NCBI GenBank assembly: GCA_001310415.1
Contig: BAXE01000032.1
Span: 1 to 47,993 of the forward strand
Source: Enterovibrio sp. JCM 19048
GTDB taxonomy: Bacteria; Pseudomonadota; Gammaproteobacteria; Enterobacterales; Vibrionaceae
Reading direction: 5' to 3'
DNA length: 47,993 nt
The notes under the pieces are model-generated. The model was not told the DNA's origin and ran no database searches. It worked only from the letters and a program-made list of their open reading frames with translations. Each line of letters starts with the position of its first letter. Position 1 is the stretch's first letter. Positions 1-9,432 of the stretch are shown here, piece after piece. Made by a program: the position numbers and the translations under genes.

Positions 1-1
1 G

Positions 2-19
2 AGGCCGCGCATGCGGCCT
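2..19. terminator. Hairpin at left edge, possible recR-side terminator
   Basis: A perfect 7-bp stem AGGCCGC/GCGGCCT closes a GCAT loop, followed on the plus strand by TTTCCTTT. The T-rich side suits plus-strand transcription coming from outside the window. Whether it also ends the minus-strand recR transcript cannot be seen, because the downstream tail is cut off. Confidence 0.45.
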
Positions 20-40
20 TTCCTTTATTCTCTGTATTGG

Positions 41-646
41 TCATTGACCAATACGATGGCGTCCAATAATGGAATGCGAAAGTGTGGTGCCGTCCACCAG
101 CTCCAATTCACCGCCCATTGGCACACCGTGCGCAATACGGCTGGCTATCACTTCATGCTCAGCACAAAGCTCGCTGATATAGTGCGCCGTGGCTTCACCT
201 TCCACGGTCGGGTTGGTCGCAAGGATCAGCTCTGACACAGTTTCCGATGCCAAGCGTCTTTCCAGTAAATCCAAACCGATATCAGAAGGGCCAATACCAT
301 CAAGTGGTGACAGGTGCCCCATCAGAACAAAGTAGCGGCCAGAATATTGGCCTGTTGCTTCGATCGCAGCGATATCTGCCGGGCTTTCAACCACGCAAAT
401 CTGCCCGTTTTCCTGGCGGCGGGGATTGTTACATATGGCGCACACTTCCTCTTCAGTAAAGGTGCGGCACTTTTCACAATGACCAATGTCCGTCATCGCT
501 GACAGTAGCGCCTCAGACAGTTTCACACCGCCCTGACGGTTACGCTGCAGAAGATGAAAAGCCATGCGCTGCGCTGACTTAGGGCCAACCCCTGGCAGGC
601 ATCGCAAGGCTTCCATCAATTGTTCAAGCAGTTGGCTTGTACGCAT
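41..646 (-). CDS. recR: Recombination mediator RecR
   Basis: RecR works with RecO (and RecF) to load RecA onto SSB-coated gaps. The 201 residues match the usual family length. An N-terminal helix-hairpin-helix (about residues 10-30, [17 protein letters not shown]) is followed by a four-cysteine zinc finger (Cys57, Cys60, Cys69, Cys72) and a Toprim domain from about residue 81 ([10 protein letters not shown], then the [13 protein letters not shown] region). The start lies 6 bp after the ybaB stop, so it is probably cotranscribed with ybaB and dnaX, the standard order in enterobacteria and vibrios. No frame damage. Confidence 0.97.
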   Translation of the reverse strand: MRTSQLLEQLMEALRCLPGVGPKSAQRMAFHLLQRNRQGGVKLSEALLSAMTDIGHCEKCRTFTEEEVCAICNNPRRQENGQICVVESPADIAAIEATGQYSGRYFVLMGHLSPLDGIGPSDIGLDLLERRLASETVSELILATNPTVEGEATAHYISELCAEHEVIASRIAHGVPMGGELELVDGTTLSHSIIGRHRIGQ

Positions 647-652
647 CGCGAA

Positions 653-982
653 TTAGAACGGCATTTTAAAGCCTGGTGGCATCTGCATACCGCCAGTAAC
701 AGAAGCCATTTTCTCTTTCTGCGCTTCTTCAATGCGACGCGCGGCATCGTTGAAAGCTGCAGCAATCAGGTCTTCCAGCATGTCTTTGTCGTCTTCCATC
801 AGACTTTCATCGATGTTAACGCGACGCACGCTGTGGCTGCCGGTAATAGTCACTTTCACCAGACCCGCACCTGACTCGCCGGTTACTTCCATATTTGCGA
901 TTTCTTCCTGCATCTTCTGCATGCGCTCTTGCATTTGCTGCGCTTGCTTCATCAGGTTACCCATTCCGCCTTTACCAAACAT
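653..982 (-). CDS. ybaB: YbaB/EbfC nucleoid-associated protein
   Basis: A small dimeric DNA-binding protein of the YbaB/EbfC family, 109 residues. The ATG at 982 is chosen because the protein then starts [18 protein letters not shown], the family N-terminus, with an AGAGAG ribosome-binding sequence just upstream; an in-frame extension to 1018 has no such support. The Met/Gln-rich N-terminal helix ([17 protein letters not shown]) and the conserved [16 protein letters not shown] strand segment are visible. It sits between dnaX and recR in an apparent operon. Confidence 0.95.
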   Translation of the reverse strand: MFGKGGMGNLMKQAQQMQERMQKMQEEIANMEVTGESGAGLVKVTITGSHSVRRVNIDESLMEDDKDMLEDLIAAAFNDAARRIEEAQKEKMASVTGGMQMPPGFKMPF

Positions 983-1038
983 AGTACTCTCTCTTTTTTG
1001 GTCAAAGTTGCCAGACAATATGCTGGCAGCTCAGTGGT

Positions 1039-3202
1039 TTATAATGGTCGAATGCTATCTTCATCAATCTGCGCAGCAAAGCGCTGACAGATAAAGCGTA
1101 CATTCGGATCGTCGTTCAGGCTTTGCGCTGCCTGCTCCAATTTTTCGGTATACAGTTTGTCCCGCCATTCAAGTGGTGTGATCCCTTGATCAGATTGCAC
1201 CACTGTCAGAGTAACAGGCTTGCCAAGCTGGGCACTAAGCGCATTGACCAGCGCCTCAGTCGCCTTTTCAGTATTCAGGTGTGCCTGCTCTGCGCGAAGC
1301 AATAGCGTGAAATGGTCACCTTCACGTTCCATCGCCGCGTTGAGCGCCATTTGCTTCACCAGCCTTGGTACTTCCAACGCACTGGCGATCTGGCTCCAAG
1401 CATCCTGTGCGATAGATTCCTGCTCCAGCTTGTCTCGCATCTCCGGCGTTCTTTCATGCTGGAGTGCTTTTTTAATTTTTTCCGGTGTCACTGAAGATTG
1501 TACGGGTGCTGCAACCACATTGGTGGGTGTCCAGCGATAGGCATCATCAGTTTTTGGCATCAAGCATTCGGCACCGGCTCTGTCTGGAAGCTGGCAGGAT
1601 CAGCGGGTTTATGTTTCGCCGCGATCCGATCAATCACTGACAGTGCATCACTGCCAGCCGATACCGTTTTACCCTTTTTTGGTGTTTGCCCCTCCGGGCC
1701 ACGTGCTCGGCTGCGCAACATATTGCGTGCAGCAACCAAACTTCCCGCCGTTGATGGTGCAGACGCAGGACGCACAGGTTCCTGAGGCCTTGAATCAACA
1801 ACAGGGCGGGCATCATAATCCTGCCCGTAGTCGTCTTCACGCTGAGATTCCACTTCCATGGCTGCCATGTGGGATGCCATTTGGGGATCATCTGCGTATT
1901 GGTTAACCGGCGTTGGCGCAGGCTGTACACTCTGTGGTGGCGGTGTGACTGGCTGCTGTGCAGCTACCGGTGCAGAGCCAGTATGAGGGGCTCTGCTCGC
2001 AGCCACTTGGGCTTTTAGCGATGCCAACCGATCGTTTGCCTGGCCAGACGACGCGGCATTGCCGGCAGCTGGCTCTGTTGCAGGAACAGGAATTGCGACG
2101 GGTTCAAACTGGTGTGACGTCACCGGCCTGAAAGCCAACATGCGCAGCAAAACCATTTCCAACCCTGCACGGCCATCTGGCGCGTACGGCAAATCCTGAC
2201 GGCCTTGCAGCGCAATTTGATAGAACAGTTGAACGTCCTGAGGCGTCATGGCTGTTGCCAGTGCAGTCACGCGCTGAGCATCAGGCGATGCCGCATCCAC
2301 TGACGCGGCAACGCTTGCGCCATGGCAATACGGTGAAGCTGGGCTGCAATTTCTTTTAGCAAGCCATCCCATTCCACACCGACTTCGGCAAGATGGGTTA
2401 AACATTGCATCACCGTATCCGCGTGGCCATCAGACAACGCTTCCAACAGCAAAATGGCCTGATCTGTGCTCAGGGTACCAAGCATTTCGGTCACCTGCGC
2501 TTCCAGCACAGTGCCGTTGCCAAGGGCAATCGCCTGATCTGTCAAAGACAACGCATCACGCATACTGCCTTCGGCCGCCCTTGCAATCAGGGAAAGGGCG
2601 CGCGGTTCAGAAACAACGGATTCTTGCTCAAGGACATGTTCCAACTGATCTTTGATCTGGTTGGCATCCAAGTGCTTGAGGTGGAACTGCAAGCAACGGG
2701 AAAGAATGGTGACCGGCAGTTTTTGCGGATCTGTCGTTGCCAGTAAGAATTTGACGTATTCAGGTGGCTCTTCCAGCGTTTTCAATAGCGCATTAAAGCT
2801 GTGGCGGGAAAGCATATGAACTTCGTCAATCAGGTAAACTTTATAGCGGCCACGCGCAGGTTTGTATTGCACGTTGTCGAGCAAGTCGCGCGTGTCTTCC
2901 ACTTTGGTGCGGGACGCAGCATCGATTTCCAGGAGATCGACAAACCTGCCCTGATCAATTTCCTGACAGGTTGCGCATACACCACAAGGTGTAGATGTGA
3001 CGCCCTGTTCGCAATTGAGGCCTTTTGCAAAAATACGGGCAATGGTGGTTTTACCCACGCCACGCGTGCCACTGAACAGGTAAGCGTGATGAAGTCGGTT
3101 GTGATCGAGCGCATTGGCCAATGCGGTAAGAACGTGGGATTGACCCACCACATCACGAAATTGATGTGGACGCCATTTTCGGGCTAGTACCTGATAACTC
3201 AT
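1039..3202 (-). CDS. dnaX: DNA polymerase III subunits tau/gamma, two apparent frameshifts
   Basis: The clamp-loader ATPase. The N-terminal AAA+ part has the Walker A GTRGVGKT (residues 45-52), a zinc site (Cys64, Cys73, Cys76, Cys79), DEVH (126-129) and the SRC sensor region. Two single-base losses break the frame: near 2310 (between ...IAMAQALP and ASVDAASPDA) and near 1562, where restoring a T in a T-run gives PVPNALMPKTDD. Repaired, tau is about 721 residues, ending in the alpha-binding domain. The gene is essential, so the breaks are probably sequence errors. A separate, probably genuine -1 programmed frameshift lies at 1674-1680. An intrinsic terminator upstream separates it from apt. 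Confidence 0.95.
1637..1695 (-). promoter_or_regulatory. dnaX: Programmed -1 frameshift signal of dnaX (gamma synthesis)
   Basis: On the minus strand an SD-like GGAGGGG (1689-1695) precedes, by 8 nt, the heptamer A AAA AAG (1674-1680), which is in the zero frame as CCA AAA AAG. A slip of -1 reads GGG and then TAA (1669-1671), giving a gamma form of about 511 residues. A 9-bp stem CTGGCAGTG/CACTGTCAG with a 3-nt loop (1637-1657, one G-U pair) follows about 16 nt after the heptamer. The same heptamer and arrangement produce gamma in E. coli dnaX; there the hairpin lies closer, so its stimulatory role here is less certain. Confidence 0.85.
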
Positions 3203-3247
3203 GCGTTAGATTTTCTGTCTTTAGTCTGCTCGCATCCTAGCACAGAC

Positions 3248-3279
3248 AAAAAAGAGCGCGATCTTGACGATCACGCTCT
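3248..3279 (-). terminator. Intrinsic terminator after apt
   Basis: An 11-bp stem (3253-3263 with 3269-3279, one G-U pair) around a 5-nt loop is followed on the minus strand by a run of six T (3248-3253). It lies between the apt stop and the dnaX start. Confidence 0.85.
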
Positions 3280-3306
3280 ACCATCCGGTATGTGTCAAAC
3301 GGGCAA

Positions 3307-3851
3307 TTAGTGACCGTCAAATTCACAAATACTGTAGACATCGATGCCAGCGGCTTTCAGGCGCGCTTCGCCGCCAATCTCTGGCAGGTTAATGATGAAT
3401 GCTGCATGCTCAACATCGCCGCCCAAACGACGGATCAGTTTGGTTGTTGCTTCGATAGTGCGCCCGTTGCCAGCAGATCATCAACCATCAGCACTTTGTC
3501 GCCTTCACTGATTGCATCAATGTGAATCTCAAGCGTATCCACACCGTATTCCAGCTCGTAGCTTTCACTGATCACTTCACGAGGCAACTTACCCGGTTTA
3601 CGGACAGGAACGAAACCTACGCCCAACTCCAGCGCCAGAGGTGCACCAAACAGGAAACCACGGGATTCTGTACCAACGATCTTGGTGAAACCCTGGCCCT
3701 GATATTTTTCTACCAGCAGCGCAATGGCTGCTTTGTATGCTTCAGCGTTTTCCATCAGGCTGGTGACATCACGGAACATGATGCCCGGCTTTGGATAATC
3801 TGGAACGGTTTTAATGCTGTCTTTGATAAACGCGATTGTGTCTTGGCTCAT
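3307..3851 (-). CDS. apt: Adenine phosphoribosyltransferase, one apparent frameshift
   Basis: Salvages adenine to AMP using PRPP. The N-terminal part [20 protein letters not shown] and the PRPP-binding segment VDDLLATGG are present. The frame breaks within 3459-3464, where one G appears missing from ACGGGC(G)GCAC. The restored frame continues [14 protein letters not shown] and ends ICEFDGH with a stop at 3307-3309, giving exactly 181 residues, the family length. In the uncorrected reading the protein ends at 3435 after 138 residues with a nonsense tail. Its neighbours dnaX and ybaN are the usual ones. Confidence 0.95.
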
Positions 3852-3959
3852 AGTGTCTCACCACTCGACGTGGCTTCCCGTAATACGTAGATAGATAGTC
3901 CGTCCCCGCAACTTTTGACACGTATCACGCATTGTTGCGAAGAAACCGAAACCGCCATG

Positions 3960-4358
3960 TTATGTATTTTCTGGGGTGCGGGCAACAGGTTCAATTTCAC
4001 GCAAACGGTTAAACCAGATTAAAAGCACGACCGCCATCGTCAGAAGCATCAACTTGTGCCAAAGTGCAGGCACCAAAGCAATAGACAACGCAAAACTGAG
4101 CACGATGAAAACGTTCGCGCGCCGCTTGATACGTCGGTCAATCGCCCGGTTTCGCTGCCAGTTATCAATGATCGGGCCAAAATGCGGATGTTGTAGCAAC
4201 CAATTGGCTATTTTGGGAGAGCCACGCATGAAACAAGCGCTGGCGAGAAGCAAGAAAGGTGTAGTAGGAAGTAACGGGAGGAAAATGCCTATAACGCCAA
4301 GAAAAAGGCTAAGCCAGCCAAATCCCAACATAGCAAAACGTGTCAGTGTCTGTCCCAC
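3960..4358 (-). CDS. ybaN: YbaN/DUF454 inner-membrane protein
   Basis: A small DUF454 membrane protein of unknown function, linked to apt as in E. coli. Segments LGFGWLSLFLGVIGIFLP and LPTTPFLLLASACFMRGSP carry the family signature, and two more hydrophobic stretches lie near the C-terminus. I prefer the GTG at 4358 because a strong GGGGGGAA sits just upstream; the frame is also open from a TTG at 4370, and an ATG lies at 4331. A 38-residue membrane ORF lies immediately upstream. Confidence 0.85.
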   Translation of the reverse strand: MGQTLTRFAMLGFGWLSLFLGVIGIFLPLLPTTPFLLLASACFMRGSPKIANWLLQHPHFGPIIDNWQRNRAIDRRIKRRANVFIVLSFALSIALVPALWHKLMLLTMAVVLLIWFNRLREIEPVARTPENT

Positions 4359-4381
4359 GCTTCCCCCCAAAAGAAATACCG

Positions 4382-4498
4382 TTAATGGCTTAGAATGCCA
4401 ATCCAGGTCAATGTTGCCGGCAAAGTGGGAACAAGCAGCACGGCTACGATTCCCAAAAAGTATAAAACATTGAACGGTTCTTTAAAGTTAGAGTCCAT
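4382..4498 (-). CDS. Small one-helix membrane peptide (hypothetical)
   Basis: A 38-residue ORF beginning MDSNFKEPFN with a single hydrophobic stretch (about residues 12-34, LYFLGIVAVLLVP and following) and ending ILSH. A clear AAGGAAG lies 6 nt before the ATG, and its stop is about 25 nt upstream of the ybaN start, so the two could be translated from one message. I do not recognise the family. A good ribosome-binding site and a coherent membrane segment support it, but at this length chance cannot be excluded. Confidence 0.5.
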   Translation of the reverse strand: MDSNFKEPFNVLYFLGIVAVLLVPTLPATLTWIGILSH

Positions 4499-4692
4499 TT
4501 TTACTTCCTTTTATGTCATGGCTTGGCTGTATAGGGCAGCCTCTTTGAGCAAGATGACAATATACCCGTTTCACCACTTCCTAAATACCGACAAACGATA
4601 TGGTTAATTGGTTGTTGTCTTGATATATGTCAGAACAAAGATAGCCGAATTTACTACACTGTTCCCGTTATATTGCGGACCGAGACATCACC

Positions 4693-5046
4693 ATGATTGA
4701 TATAAAAATCGTAGCACAACTGCAACAATCGCTCGAAAAAGAAAAAGATGTGGTGCGCAGCCGAGTAGAAGACAAACTCATTTGTTTGACCGGTTCAGAT
4801 ATCACCAGTGTACCTACTGCCTATTTAATCAAGCTTTGCCGAACGGAAACCAGTAAGGACTTACTGGCTGAAGGAGTGCGCCTAGAAAAAATTGATGCCG
4901 CACTTTGCGCCATTGAAACCGAACTTTTCGGCCTTTGCGCAGATTGTGAGGAAGAAATTGAAATTGACGATTTGTCTGAGGATCCTGCAGAGCCCCGTTG
5001 CCGAGGCTGCAGAGACAAAAGTCACTATAAGCATGCGCGCCAGTAA
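4693..5046 (+). CDS. DksA/TraR-type C4 zinc-finger protein
   Basis: A 117-residue protein with an N-terminal helical part and a C-terminal four-cysteine zinc site (Cys82-X2-Cys85 and Cys103-X2-Cys106: GLCADCEEEI and PRCRGCRDKS), the layout of DksA/TraR proteins that bind the RNA polymerase secondary channel. It is shorter than DksA (about 150) and longer than TraR. The segment IDAALCAIETELFGLCADC matches the family hinge before the finger. It is transcribed alone, convergent with the DUF2057 gene. The exact regulatory target cannot be inferred. Confidence 0.85.
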   Translation: MIDIKIVAQLQQSLEKEKDVVRSRVEDKLICLTGSDITSVPTAYLIKLCRTETSKDLLAEGVRLEKIDAALCAIETELFGLCADCEEEIEIDDLSEDPAEPRCRGCRDKSHYKHARQ

Positions 5047-5071
5047 ATAACGCGCTTAAAGCAAGCGATGG

Positions 5072-5697
5072 TTACTCGACGTCAATTATCCATTTCCGGA
5101 ATGCCTTACGCTCTTCCTCGCTTGCTTTTGAATACCAAAGTTTTAATTGTGTCAGTGCATTTCCGGTAAGTTCCACGTCGCCAGATTCAGAAACGGCAAC
5201 AATCACCTCGTCACCCAAGTCTTCCACGCCAACACCACTGGTCACCATAATGCCATTTGATTTATTGTAATCAGCCACCAGCAATTCCAAATTGGAAAAC
5301 GGCGCCAGCCTTCCCTTCCCGGCAATGGCTCACTGTCAAAGCTTGTTTTGGTACTACCTGCTAATAACTGCCACTCTGGCATCTCTTTTCTGAATGCCTT
5401 AGTGACTTTGCGGTAGTCGTTGATTTTAGGTGACAGGGACAATTCCAAGTCAGCGTCATTTGCATCAAAGGTCAACACATATGGTTTGAAACAAACAACT
5501 CCTCGTTCGAACCTTTGGGAATTATCGTAAACACGGATAACAACCTGGTTTTTCCCTTCATTCAATTCAATGCCTGAGTTGTCTCCCTTGTACTTAGCAC
5601 CATTAAGCACTTGCAGTTCAAGGCCAGGGTCAAGAGTTAGTGTCGCAGCGGTCGCACCAAAAGATAGCAAAGACAATAACAGCAAAGGCGCTTTCAT
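5072..5697 (-). CDS. DUF2057/UPF0319 (YccT-like) exported protein, one apparent frameshift
   Basis: Starts MKAPLLLLSLLSFGATAA, a Sec signal peptide with cleavage expected near residue 17-18, followed by TLTLDPGLELQVLNGAKY, typical of the UPF0319 family of periplasmic proteins to which E. coli YccT belongs. The frame breaks near 5295, where an A seems lost from CCAA(A)TTTGG; the repaired frame reads ...RRFPNLELLVADYNKSNG and ends at 5072, giving about 208 residues, close to family length. The porin terminator lies just upstream of the start. Confidence 0.82.
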
Positions 5698-5727
5698 GTA
5701 GTCGTTTCCTTTTCCAACATGTTTCAA

Positions 5728-5754
5728 ACAACAAAGCCGCCCAATTGGGCGGCT
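5728..5754 (-). terminator. Intrinsic terminator of the porin gene
   Basis: An 8-bp perfect stem AGCCGCCC/GGGCGGCT (5735-5742 and 5747-5754) with an AATT loop is followed on the minus strand by TTTGTTGTTT. It lies 24 bp after the porin stop. Confidence 0.9.
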
Positions 5755-5777
5755 AGATTTAACAGGATAACCTGTAA

Positions 5778-6827
5778 TTAGAACTTAACTTCGATACCAG
5801 CAACGTAGCCTACGCCATCCCAGTCGCCTGCAGCAGTCGCGTCTTGAACGTCTTCATAACCCACTTCTGCGTACAGTTTGCAGTTAGTCAGCAGGTTGTA
5901 GCCGTAGTTGATGTAGTAGCTGGTAGATTCGATACGACCTTGACCGTCGTTAAATGCAGCACCTGCACCGAACTTGCTCTTGTCGATAGAGTAGCTACCT
6001 GCGATTTCAATTACGTCAGTATCGCTGGTTTTCACACCTGCGTTGTTTTTGGTCTCAAACTGACCGTACAGGATACCTGCGTAGAATGGGCCTTCGTTGT
6101 ATGCAACTTCCAGATCCCATGCAGTTTGCTTCGCGCCCGCATCACCTGACTGCTCGTTGTTGTAATCTGCAAAGTAAGCACGTACTTCAACAGAATCGAT
6201 AACGTTTACACCACCTGCCAGTTCGTATAGACGCTCGCTGTTTGCACCAGCAGCATTGTCTTGAGATACGTTGTAACTCGCACCTGCCCAGTAACCTTCA
6301 CCGCTGTAGCGGTACTTGATCAGTTGGTCGAAGTCAGTGTCTTCAAAATCAACACCAGCAGCATCTTTCAGCTCGTAGTCAACGCCCACGCCAGCGTCAT
6401 CGATGATAGCCAGTTGACGACCGAAGCTCAGCTCACCCCAGTTGCCACCGAAACCTACATAAAGGCCGTCATTCGAAACGTCTGCGTTACCAGAACCAGA
6501 GCCAGTACCGCCAGTTGCTTCACCGATACGCAGTTCGATTGCACCAAACGCGTAGTTGTCGCCTTCCTGGTGAGTAATGCGCAGAGCCAGGTCACCGTCA
6601 TCTACACGGATTTGACCGTCACCAGTAGACGCACCACCTACAGCTACACCGTCGATCAGTTTAGCTGGATCATAAAAGTCTTCTGCACCGCTGCGACGGT
6701 ATTGAACTTCAGCAGCGCCAGACATTGTTACGCTGGTGCCATCAGCATCATAAAGAGTGATAGAAGCGCTTGCTGAACCTGCTGCCAGCAGAGCTGGGAC
6801 TGCCATAGCTAGAATTGTCTTTTTCAT
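5778..6827 (-). CDS. OmpU-like general porin
   Basis: An outer-membrane trimeric beta-barrel porin of the Gram-negative porin family, 349 residues. It has a signal peptide MKKTILAMAVPALLAAGSASA (cleavage after about residue 21), then the alternating strands expected of a 16-stranded barrel, and ends in Phe (GIEVKF) as the BAM signal requires. Many short acidic loops (GDGQIRVDDGDLALR) resemble vibrio OmpU. In vibrios such genes are controlled by ToxR; TTTTGATG direct repeats lie upstream but are only suggestive. Frame intact over its whole length. Confidence 0.92.
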   Translation of the reverse strand: MKKTILAMAVPALLAAGSASASITLYDADGTSVTMSGAAEVQYRRSGAEDFYDPAKLIDGVAVGGASTGDGQIRVDDGDLALRITHQEGDNYAFGAIELRIGEATGGTGSGSGNADVSNDGLYVGFGGNWGELSFGRQLAIIDDAGVGVDYELKDAAGVDFEDTDFDQLIKYRYSGEGYWAGASYNVSQDNAAGANSERLYELAGGVNVIDSVEVRAYFADYNNEQSGDAGAKQTAWDLEVAYNEGPFYAGILYGQFETKNNAGVKTSDTDVIEIAGSYSIDKSKFGAGAAFNDGQGRIESTSYYINYGYNLLTNCKLYAEVGYEDVQDATAAGDWDGVGYVAGIEVKF

Positions 6828-7347
6828 GTTAATCCACTGCCTTTTCTTTATTAATTTGGAATTCCTGTTCCGAAATCCCTTTTATGATTGTCCTTGTCAC
6901 AACGTCACAAAAACGCGGCAACAAACACGCTTAAACTTCGAAACTTAGAGTGCAGAGAAATCTAAATTCTGTCAAATCAACAAAAAACAACATCAAAACA
7001 TCAAAATATCGTTATAATACATAGTCTTATGATTTTATTATCGAGTAAGGTCACAATAGTGAAGTCAAATTGTCAATTTTCTGCAAACTTACTCGCAACA
7101 ATTACACAGGATTTTAATCTAATAAATAACGATAAAAATAAACATAAACAGGATAAAATATCGCCAGCATTCCATTTATACAGTGAATGGCATTCCCTTT
7201 GGAATTCATAGTGATAGCTAATATTAGTTCAATAGATTTTCGTGATCTGACTCTCATAAATAAAAACAAATGCTCGAATCCTTGAAGTCATTCACAATTC
7301 TCCACCCGTGATATAATGCGGCGTCGAAAACGAGATGACCCCTAAAA
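6828..7347. promoter_or_regulatory. Divergent AT-rich promoter region between porin and dinG
   Basis: 520 bp with no convincing gene. On the porin side the minus strand holds a tandem TTGTGACG/TTGTGACA (around 6896-6911) and CATAAA 18 nt beyond the first copy, a plausible sigma-70 promoter. Farther upstream are TTTTGATG direct repeats (about 6990-7010), reminiscent of ToxR-type sites, an inference only. On the dinG side a good -10 TATAAT lies at 7311-7316. I found no convincing LexA box, although E. coli dinG is SOS-controlled. Confidence 0.5.
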
Positions 7348-9420
7348 ATGCTAAGTCCTTCAGTCAAAAAAGACATCCGATCCAGCTATGAGAATCTTAA
7401 ATCTCAATTGCAGAATTTTATCCCGCGCAAAGCTCAAAATTACCTGGTTGCTGAGATAGCAAAAACACTGGCAGGGGAGTACAACCCTAAACGCCGGATA
7501 TTGGTAGCGGAAGCCGGAACGGGGATCGGAAAGTCTATGGCTTACCTGATGGGATCGATTTCGTTTGCAGTAAACAACAACAAGAAAGTTGTTGTTTCTA
7601 CCGCCACTGTTGCTTTACAGGAACAGTTGATTGAAAAGGACTTACCCCTTTTTCGCCGCGTTGTACCGAAAGAGTTCAGCTTTGTACTGGCTAAAGGGCG
7701 TCAACGCTACTGCTGCAGTCAGAAACTGGCTGGTGCAGCGGATGCTGAGGGAGCCAGCCAGCAGGTTCTGTTTGCTGATAAACCAAGAAGGCCGACATTG
7801 ATCTTATCAACGATCTCTATGATGCCTACAACCGGGGGAAATGGGATGGTGACAGGGACAGCTGGCCAAAAACCATTCCGGACGCTATCTGGCAATCCAT
7901 CGTTTCCGACAAACATACCTGCCATTCTGGCCTGAGTGCACACAGGCAATGCCCATTTGCCAAAGCCCGAGAGCATCTGGATAAAGCAGACGTTATCGTT
8001 GCCAACCATAGCCTTTTAATGGCCGACCTGGAACTGGGTGGCGGGGTGATACTGCCCGAGCCTGAACAGGCCCTCTATATGATCGACGAAGCCACCACTT
8101 ACCTATCGTCGCAAGGGACTTTTCAGCTGCTTCCGCGAGTTTGGTGGGCGCGGCCTCCTGGCTGGAGAAACTGAACCAATCAGCATCAAAGCTCGCTAAC
8201 GCCGGTGACATCAAACGCAGTAACCGTTTTCTGGATGCCTTGCAAAATGGTGTTCAAACGCTGATACCGGGCTTACGCGGTGTCCGCGATATGCTTCAGG
8301 CCTATCCATTAAACAATGATGCGTTTACCGTTTTCCTGACGGGGAACTGCCAGAATTGCTATTCAATGAAGCAAAAGCCCTGCACACAGCTGCCAAGAAG
8401 GCCAACCAATCACAGGCAAAACTCCACGACTTGGTCGCTGAGCGTTTAAAAGATGGGGAAATCAGCACCCGGATTGCCGACCCTATTCTGGCCGAATCCG
8501 CGTTTTTCCTGCAGCGGCTGGAAAACCTCGAAAAAGTTTGGGCCTGATGGCTCAACCAAACTCAGAGAAAGGTGCACCGCTAGCTCGCTGGATTCAACGT
8601 TGCCCAGAACGCGAGAGCGATCTTATCGTTCACGTTTCGCCGCTGGAAATTGGCTGGCGGCTTGACCAGTTGCTGTGGTCGCGCGCCGCTGGCGTTTGTT
8701 TATTGTCGGCGACTTTGCGGGCTCTGAACTCTTTCAGCTATTTTTGCCGTCAGGTCGGGCTGGAAGAAAATGATGGTACACAATTTCTGGCACTGCCCTC
8801 TCCATTTAACTACCAGGAGAATGCGCGACTGGTGATCCCGCTATGCCATGTGAACCTCAAGATCCGAAGTTTACCCAGATACTGCCTGAAGTCCTGCTCG
8901 AGTACCTTGAAGCGAAAAAGCCAGTCTTGTATTGTTTTCTTCATATTGGCAAATGAACCAGGTCGCGGAATCAATCAGGGCGACAGCGAAGAAAAATGGC
9001 TGGCACCTTCATATTCAGGGAGAGTCCTCACGCACCCGTCTGCTCGACGCACACAGAAAATGCTGCGAGAAAGGTCAGCCCTCAATACTGTTTGGCACAG
9101 GTAGTTTTTCCGAAGGCCTTGATCTACCCGGCGACCAGTTAACAAACCTGATCATCACCAAGATCCCCTTTGGCGTGCCTACCTCACCAGTAGAAGAGGC
9201 GCATGCAGAATATATAGAAAGACGCGGAGGCAATCCTTTCCTGCAAATCGCGGTTCCAGAAGCGAGTAAAAAACTGATCCAATCCGTGGGGAGACTGCTG
9301 CGCAAAGAGCAGGACTCTGGTAGAGTCGTGCTTCTCGATCGGAGAATCATTACAAAGCGTTACGGGAAATCGCTGTTGGATTCCCTGCCTCCTTTTCACC
9401 GTGTCATTGAGTACACTTAA
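7348..9420 (+). CDS. dinG: ATP-dependent helicase DinG, multiple apparent frameshifts
   Basis: An XPD-like superfamily 2 helicase. Walker A EAGTGIGKS lies at residues 55-63; a first cluster cysteine follows GRQRY (about 120-121). Single-base losses near 7788, 8092, 8335, 8542, 8840 and 8929 break the frame; repair joins DEA(H)HLP (Walker B), the SATLRALNSFSYFCRQVGL region, and the C-terminal helicase part GSFSEGLDLPG...SVGRLLRKEQDSGRV. Restored length is about 692 residues, usual for vibrios. A further compensating pair probably hides another cluster cysteine near 7925-7945. The density is the highest in the window, so true decay cannot be fully excluded, but all conserved motifs survive. Confidence 0.9.
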
Positions 9421-9432
9421 AGACCCTATATC

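Noticed and set aside
7348..9420. dinG as a true pseudogene because of its many breaks
   Set aside because: All helicase motifs persist, the breaks are all small losses and the same error type hits essential genes nearby; artefact is more likely.
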